From positions 248,001-312,000 of the forward strand of contig NZ_AOMT01000005.1 in NCBI RefSeq assembly GCF_000696305.2: a stretch of DNA of 64,000 bases. The letters are read 5' to 3'. Position numbers and translations under genes: made by a program. This stretch comes from Moraxella bovoculi 237 (GTDB taxonomy: Bacteria > Pseudomonadota > Gammaproteobacteria > Pseudomonadales > Moraxellaceae). Below, piece after piece: positions 59,468-64,000 of the stretch. Every line of letters begins with the position of its first letter. The stretch's first letter is position 1. The notes beneath the pieces were generated by a model. The model was given only the letters and a program-made list of their open reading frames with translations. It did no database searches and was not told the DNA's origin.

Positions 59468-60997
59468 ATGTCAAATAACCAACCTCAAACCGAACTTATC
59501 GACACCAACGAACTCATTCGCCAACGTCTTGAAAAGCTAGATATATTAAAACAAAAGGCAAGCGAGCAAGGCAAAACCGCTTATCCAAACACCTTTAAAC
59601 CTGCCGACTATTGTGCCGATTTGCAAGACAAATTTGCCAATGTCGATAAAGCAACCTTAGAAGCGGACGCAGAAGCGGGCAATAAGACTTGTGCCAAAGT
59701 CGCTGGGCGTGTCATGCTAAACCGTGGCTCGTTTATCGTGATTAGCGACATGACAGGGCGTATTCAGTTGTATGTGGATAGAAAAGGGCTACCTGCCGAG
59801 ACCTTGGAGCTGATTAAATCCTTAGATTTGGGCGATATTGTCGGAGCGAGCGGTTATATTGGGCGTTCGGGCAAGGGTGATTTATACATTCATCTAGAAG
59901 ATTTTGAACTTTTAACCAAGTCGTTACGCCCCTTACCTGACAAATTTCACGGCTTAACCGACACCGAGGTTAAATATCGTCAGCGTTATTTAGATTTAAT
60001 GGTAAACGAAGACACCCGAAAAACCTTTGAAATCCGTGCCAAAGTTGTGGCGGGCATTCGGGCGTTTTTGGTGGGCGAGCGTTTTATGGAAGTAGAAACG
60101 CCGATGATGCACGTTATCCCTGGCGGTGCGTCTGCTCGTCCGTTTGTAACGCACCACAATGCCCTTGATATGGAGCTGTTTTTGCGTATCGCGCCTGAGC
60201 TGTACCTAAAACGCCTTGTTGTCGGTGGATTTGACCGTGTGTTTGAGATTAACCGCAACTTTCGTAACGAAGGCGTATCCACTCGCCACAACCCTGAATT
60301 TACGATGATTGAGTTTTATCAAGCCTATGCTGATTATAAGGATTTGATGAGCTTAACTGAGCGTATGCTTGAAAAATTAGCAACTGATATTTTGGGTACG
60401 ACCGATCTGCCTTATGGCGATGAAGTGTTCAGCTTTAAAGGCCCATTCAAAAAAATCACGATGTTTGATGCGATTTTGGAACATAACCCAACCTTTACCG
60501 CCGACAATGTCAATGACCGTGAATTTTTAGCGAATTTTGTCAAAAATGAATTAAAAGAAGAAGTTAAGCCGTCTTTTGGTTTGGGTAAATTACAGACGAT
60601 TGTCTTTGAAGAGACGGTAGAAACCAAACTTCGCCAGCCGACTTTTATCACCGAATACCCTGCCGAAACGTCGCCACTGGCCCGCCGTAATGATAACAAT
60701 CCACACGTTACCGACCGTTTTGAGATGTTTATCGGTGGGCGTGAGCTTGCCAATGGGTTTAGTGAGCTCAACGACCCCATTGACCAAGCCGAGCGTTTCC
60801 GCCAGCAAGTTGCTGAAAAAGATGCAGGCGATGACGAAGCGATGCACTATGATGCCGACTTTATCGAAGCCTTAGAATACGGCTTACCGCCAACCGCAGG
60901 GCAGGGCATTGGTATTGACCGTCTGGTGATGCTCTTTGCCAATGCACCAAGCATTCGTGATGTGATTTTATTTCCGCACATGAGACACAAAGGTTAA
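59468..60997 (+). CDS. lysS: Lysine-tRNA ligase
   Basis: Class II aminoacyl-tRNA synthetase (509 residues, normal length). N-terminal OB-fold anticodon domain ([26 protein letters not shown]), motif 1 [20 protein letters not shown], motif 2 [33 protein letters not shown], and motif 3 [12 protein letters not shown] followed by [21 protein letters not shown] precedes the start. prfB is not next to it, unlike in many Gammaproteobacteria. A strong terminator follows. Confidence 0.97.
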   Translation: MSNNQPQTELIDTNELIRQRLEKLDILKQKASEQGKTAYPNTFKPADYCADLQDKFANVDKATLEADAEAGNKTCAKVAGRVMLNRGSFIVISDMTGRIQLYVDRKGLPAETLELIKSLDLGDIVGASGYIGRSGKGDLYIHLEDFELLTKSLRPLPDKFHGLTDTEVKYRQRYLDLMVNEDTRKTFEIRAKVVAGIRAFLVGERFMEVETPMMHVIPGGASARPFVTHHNALDMELFLRIAPELYLKRLVVGGFDRVFEINRNFRNEGVSTRHNPEFTMIEFYQAYADYKDLMSLTERMLEKLATDILGTTDLPYGDEVFSFKGPFKKITMFDAILEHNPTFTADNVNDREFLANFVKNELKEEVKPSFGLGKLQTIVFEETVETKLRQPTFITEYPAETSPLARRNDNNPHVTDRFEMFIGGRELANGFSELNDPIDQAERFRQQVAEKDAGDDEAMHYDADFIEALEYGLPPTAGQGIGIDRLVMLFANAPSIRDVILFPHMRHKG

Positions 60998-61007
60998 TCT
61001 AGTAATT

Positions 61008-61037
61008 AAAAAAGCAGGTGGTATACCTGCTTTTTTA
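61008..61037 (+). terminator. Terminator after lysS
   Basis: AAAAAAGCAGGT pairs with ACCTGCTTTTTT around a short loop with T run as tail. It is 11 bases after the stop. Confidence 0.9.
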
Positions 61038-61106
61038 TTGGATTTTTATTGGTTGTTTTTGTTTGTTGAATATCGGTTTTGGGTTTAGAGCAGTTGTTTT
61101 TTAGTG

Positions 61107-61112
61107 TATAAT
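61107..61112 (+). promoter_or_regulatory. -10 element for dnaX
   Basis: TATAAT at 61107-61112, 28 bases before the dnaX start. With a 17-base spacer the -35 would be TTTAGA (61084-61089), a four-of-six match. Confidence 0.5.
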
Positions 61113-61140
61113 TGCCTAATACTTTATTACTAAAACCGTC

Positions 61141-63249
61141 ATGTCTGATTATCAAGTCTTAGCACGCAAATACCGCCCCAAAAATTTTAGTGAATTATTG
61201 GGGCAAACCCACGTCTCCCAAGCCCTATCGCACGCCATTGATACAGGGCGATTGCACCATGCTTATCTGTTTACAGGTACTCGTGGCGTGGGTAAGACGA
61301 CCATTGCACGGATTTTGGCAAAGTGCCTAAACTGCGAAACAGGCATCACCAGCACGCCCTGCGGTGTGTGTGACACCTGCGTGAGCGTAGATAATGGGCG
61401 GTTTATTGACCTGATTGAGATTGACGCGGCAAGTCGCACCAAGGTAGAAGACACTCGGGATCTGTTAGAGAATGTCCCTTACGCTCCCACCCAAGGTCGG
61501 TACAAGGTGTATCTCATTGACGAGGTGCATATGCTCTCCACACACTCGTTTAATGCTCTGTTAAAAACACTAGAAGAACCCCCTGAGCATGTCAAATTTA
61601 TCCTAGCGACCACCGACCCCCAAAAGCTCCCTATTACGATCATATCGCGTTGTCTACAGTTCGTGCTTCGTCCGATGTCGCAAGAGCTTTTGCATGAGCA
61701 TCTAAGTAAAATACTTCAAAATGAAAACATCAGCTATAGTTATAATGCTGTTTGGCAGTTGGCACAATCCGCCAAAGGCTCGGTGCGTGACGCACTGTCA
61801 TTAACTGACCAAGCCATTGCTTTTGGCGGTGGCAGCCTGAATGACGAGACTGTGGTCAGTATGCTGGGGCTTGTGGATGGGCTAGATGTGCTTAACCTGA
61901 TACGGGATATTTATCTGGATAATCGAAGTAGCGTGGCAAATCATATCTCAAGACTACGCACTCAGATGGTGGATGCGGTCGCGGTACTTGATAGACTGGT
62001 TGATAGCCTGCATGAACTTGCCATGATGCAGTTCTTGCCGGTGCCACTTGATAAGAATGATACACAAAAACAAGCCTTCACCCAGCTATCTGCGCAGATA
62101 CCTGCTGATGTGTTGCAGCTGTATTATGAGATCGCCATCAAATCGCGTGACAGCGTGCGCCTGGCGACCACACCGATGCAGGCACTTGAGATGGGAATTT
62201 TGCGATTGCTTGCGTTTCGTCCGCTTTTGACGAATGAAGTATTAAACATTGAGGGCGCACCAGTAGTTGGCTCTGACATTAAAGATGTAGAATCGCCTGA
62301 TGGTAATCAATCTCACAATGATCATTCTTCTACAGGTGTCACTCATGGTGATGATACGAATGGTGAAAATCTATTACAGACTGATGATCTTAAGATTGAT
62401 AACGAGATTAATGCAGTAGCCCATGACAATGACCTGTCATTAGATGAACTTCATCAAGAAGAATCAATTGAACTAAACTTGCATGATCCAGCTTCTAAAA
62501 AGCTGACTTATGATGATAAACAAAGCGATGCTAAGACAGTTGAGGCTGAACCATCCGCTGAATTTGCCTCTAATGATACGATTGGATACAAAGAACCATC
62601 AGATGATGTTGGTGGTCATATCGTCAACGATCAAATCGACATCCAAGAGAAGACGGCTTTAGAGTCATCACCTGCAAATCCTATTGAGACCAATGATGCA
62701 ATCAATCAACAAGATGAGCTGATTTCTCAAACGCTTTTAACTGACAACCAAACAAACTTAGCCACTAACCCAAAGCGAGCCTTAAAAGCCAAACTGATCG
62801 CACCTCAGGTTGAGCTATCAGGCGAGTGGACGGCACAAAAATGGGATTATTGGCTGGCATTGGCGCGTCAAGAGCATCTGTTCAACAATGACGAGTTGGC
62901 GCTCTTGCACAGCAGTCGCATGGTGGGGGAAATAGATGGCAAAAGCACGCTGCATGTGGACAGCCATAACTCGCAGGTGGACGTTAGCTTTAACTCTGCC
63001 AAAGCCAAAATCACCGAGCGACTACCGAACATGCAGCTTCAAGACGACTTGCCATTGTTGGATATTGCAGAAAAAGCAGACATTCCGTACCAATTACAAA
63101 AAAAGCGCGATGCTCAGGTGATGATAGATGCTCAAAATCAAATCATCCAAAGTCCTGTGGTACAGACCTTATGGCAGCAAGGATTCATTGATGACCACGG
63201 AGAAGATACGCGCATCCTATCAGGAACGAAATTAACCTTAGATGATTAA
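61141..63249 (+). CDS. dnaX: DNA polymerase III subunits tau/gamma
   Basis: Clamp-loader ATPase and replisome organiser. The 702-residue protein has Walker A GTRGVGKTTIARI, the zinc module with four Cys (CLNCETG...CGVCDTC), Walker B LIDEVHMLS, the sensor 1 region ATTDPQKLP and the family end of domain III. Domain IV is a long acidic low-complexity region (about 375-540). The C-terminal tau domain for DnaE contact is present (SGEWTAQKWDYWLALARQ). An in-frame A AAA AAG occurs only at codons 653-655, too late for a normal gamma product. Confidence 0.95.
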   Translation: MSDYQVLARKYRPKNFSELLGQTHVSQALSHAIDTGRLHHAYLFTGTRGVGKTTIARILAKCLNCETGITSTPCGVCDTCVSVDNGRFIDLIEIDAASRTKVEDTRDLLENVPYAPTQGRYKVYLIDEVHMLSTHSFNALLKTLEEPPEHVKFILATTDPQKLPITIISRCLQFVLRPMSQELLHEHLSKILQNENISYSYNAVWQLAQSAKGSVRDALSLTDQAIAFGGGSLNDETVVSMLGLVDGLDVLNLIRDIYLDNRSSVANHISRLRTQMVDAVAVLDRLVDSLHELAMMQFLPVPLDKNDTQKQAFTQLSAQIPADVLQLYYEIAIKSRDSVRLATTPMQALEMGILRLLAFRPLLTNEVLNIEGAPVVGSDIKDVESPDGNQSHNDHSSTGVTHGDDTNGENLLQTDDLKIDNEINAVAHDNDLSLDELHQEESIELNLHDPASKKLTYDDKQSDAKTVEAEPSAEFASNDTIGYKEPSDDVGGHIVNDQIDIQEKTALESSPANPIETNDAINQQDELISQTLLTDNQTNLATNPKRALKAKLIAPQVELSGEWTAQKWDYWLALARQEHLFNNDELALLHSSRMVGEIDGKSTLHVDSHNSQVDVSFNSAKAKITERLPNMQLQDDLPLLDIAEKADIPYQLQKKRDAQVMIDAQNQIIQSPVVQTLWQQGFIDDHGEDTRILSGTKLTLDD

Positions 63250-63551
63250 TATTTAATATATTTAAATTATTGATTTTAATAAATAATTATAAAAAAATTG
63301 ACGGCTGTTTGACCTAATACGTGAAAATTATTACTAAATCCTTACAAAATACGTGGATTTGTTTCGATTTATGCAAAAAATATGTATAAATTGTTTACTA
63401 ATTGCACATAATCTCTGTTATAATATACATTTGACTGGTTTGTGTAACGGGGAAATTAAGGTAAGCGTATAGAGATTTTGGCAGATAACCAAAACAGCAT
63501 CATAAAAGCCAGCCTGCCCTGATGGATTTGGAATAACTTTGAAGGTCGAGT
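63250..63551. other. Intergenic region between dnaX and the LysR gene
   Basis: 302 AT-rich bases without a gene. A likely -10 TATAAT (63419-63424) serves the downstream LysR gene; the -35 is poor. The transcript would carry a leader of about 120 bases (AACGGGGAAATTAAGG and after) with no structure that I recognise. No dnaX terminator seen. Confidence 0.4.
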
Positions 63552-64000
63552 ATGTTAGATAATTTGCGTGGTATGGCAGTTTTTGCCAGCGTGGTGCGGC
63601 ATGGGTCTTTTAGTGGTGCTGCCAAAGAATTGGGTATTACAACAAGTGCTGTCAGTCAGCAGATCCGCTCTCTTGAATTGGATTTGGGCGTGGCGCTACT
63701 ACATCGCTCAACGCGAAAACTAAGCTTGAGCGAAGCAGGTGAAAGCCTTTATACCGCTGCCTTGCAGATGGTAAAAGCGGTTGAGCAAGGGCGCGACAGC
63801 GTTAGTCAATTAAAGGATGAGATTGCAGGCAGTCTTCGTATCGCAACATCGCCAGAGATTGCGCGCGAATATCTGATTTCTGCGCTGAGTACGTGGCTTG
63901 ACGAGCATGAGAACCTGTCTTTGAATTTGATCGCACGCGGCGAAGAGCTTGACATGATTGAAGATCGCATTGATTTGGCGGTTGTGTTAGAAGAAAATCC
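63552..64000 (+). CDS. LysR family transcriptional regulator (3' truncated by window edge)
   Basis: The first 149 residues of a LysR regulator. Its winged helix-turn-helix reads LRGMAVFASVVRHGSFSGAAKELGITTSAVSQQIRSLE, followed by the start of the effector domain (SGSLRIATSPE-like EIAGSLRIATSPEIAREYL). The N-terminus with LDNLRGMAVFASVV and HRSTRKLSLSEAGE resembles the AaeR/DsdC-like CrgA group. The gene runs off the window. No divergent partner is present; dnaX is upstream in the same direction. Confidence 0.9.
   Translation, partial: MLDNLRGMAVFASVVRHGSFSGAAKELGITTSAVSQQIRSLELDLGVALLHRSTRKLSLSEAGESLYTAALQMVKAVEQGRDSVSQLKDEIAGSLRIATSPEIAREYLISALSTWLDEHENLSLNLIARGEELDMIEDRIDLAVVLEEN

Noticed and set aside
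1-64000. Full reassignment of TAG to a sense codon
   Set aside because: prfA (RF1) is intact, and other genes end properly at TAG; two interrupted genes are too few.
1-64000. tRNA, rRNA, tmRNA, CRISPR array, prophage or intact IS
   Set aside because: I looked in all intergenic gaps and saw no cloverleaf with TTCGA arm, spaced direct repeats, transposase or phage genes.

Overview
The window looks like chromosomal DNA of a Moraxellaceae bacterium, most likely Moraxella or a close relative. The grounds are AT-leaning Gammaproteobacterial housekeeping genes, a GyrA whose quinolone-region residue is Thr80 as reported for Moraxella catarrhalis, a Moraxellaceae-type folate-independent methionine synthase cluster, and an RNase HI-DnaQ fusion. 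It holds about 57 genes, two of them cut by the window edges. I saw no rRNA, tRNA, CRISPR array, prophage or intact insertion sequence. The assignment is by eye, without database searches.

Layout. 1-5.1 kb: end of a FadL-type porin, rpe with two small membrane-protein genes, an AT-hook protein, a LuxR-type response regulator and a PBP7-like peptidase. 5.2-10.6 kb: thiE-like gene, mfd, a HIT protein and a small RlpA-like protein. 10.7-14.5 kb: pgk, an Ala-rich lipoprotein, class II fba, ruvA. 14.5-19.5 kb: a LysR regulator, a hemerythrin-like gene broken by an in-frame TAG, and leuC-leuD-leuB with a palindrome over the leuC -10 and a repeat remnant before leuB. 19.6-21.8 kb: Fur-box-controlled tonB-exbB-exbD. 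21.8-26.2 kb (minus): rnhA-dnaQ fusion, nudC, rnfB, DUF2868 protein. 26.4-34.1 kb: trmB, a BaiN/YhiN-like flavoprotein, serC, gloB, mntP, rsmA, apaH, rpsT and an SDR-like protein. 34.2-37.8 kb: gyrA and a DUF3800 protein. 37.8-41 kb: a 480-base palindrome-rich, G-poor intergenic region leading into mesX-mesD-flavin reductase. 41-47.4 kb: GST, a small membrane protein, dnaG, bamD, rluD, pgeF. 47.4-54.2 kb: tolA-tolB-small lipoprotein (minus) and hrpA. 54.3-64 kb: a FabH-like synthase, trmA, an ExoX-like exonuclease, prfA, a frameshifted DUF2798 remnant, a Cys-rich lipoprotein, lysS, dnaX and the start of another LysR gene.

How it fits together. Most of the window is core metabolism and information processing. 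The most distinctive unit is the MesX/MesD methionine synthase with a flavin reductase beside it, preceded by a leader with features of a Rho-utilisation site. Iron-dependent energy transduction (TonB/ExbBD under a near-perfect Fur box) is clear. Several genes show decay or recoding-like states: an amber codon in the hemerythrin-like gene, an amber codon in bamD followed by 35 more open codons, and two compensating single-base frameshifts in a DUF2798 gene. The Tol system is split: tolA and tolB are here without tolQ, tolR or pal.
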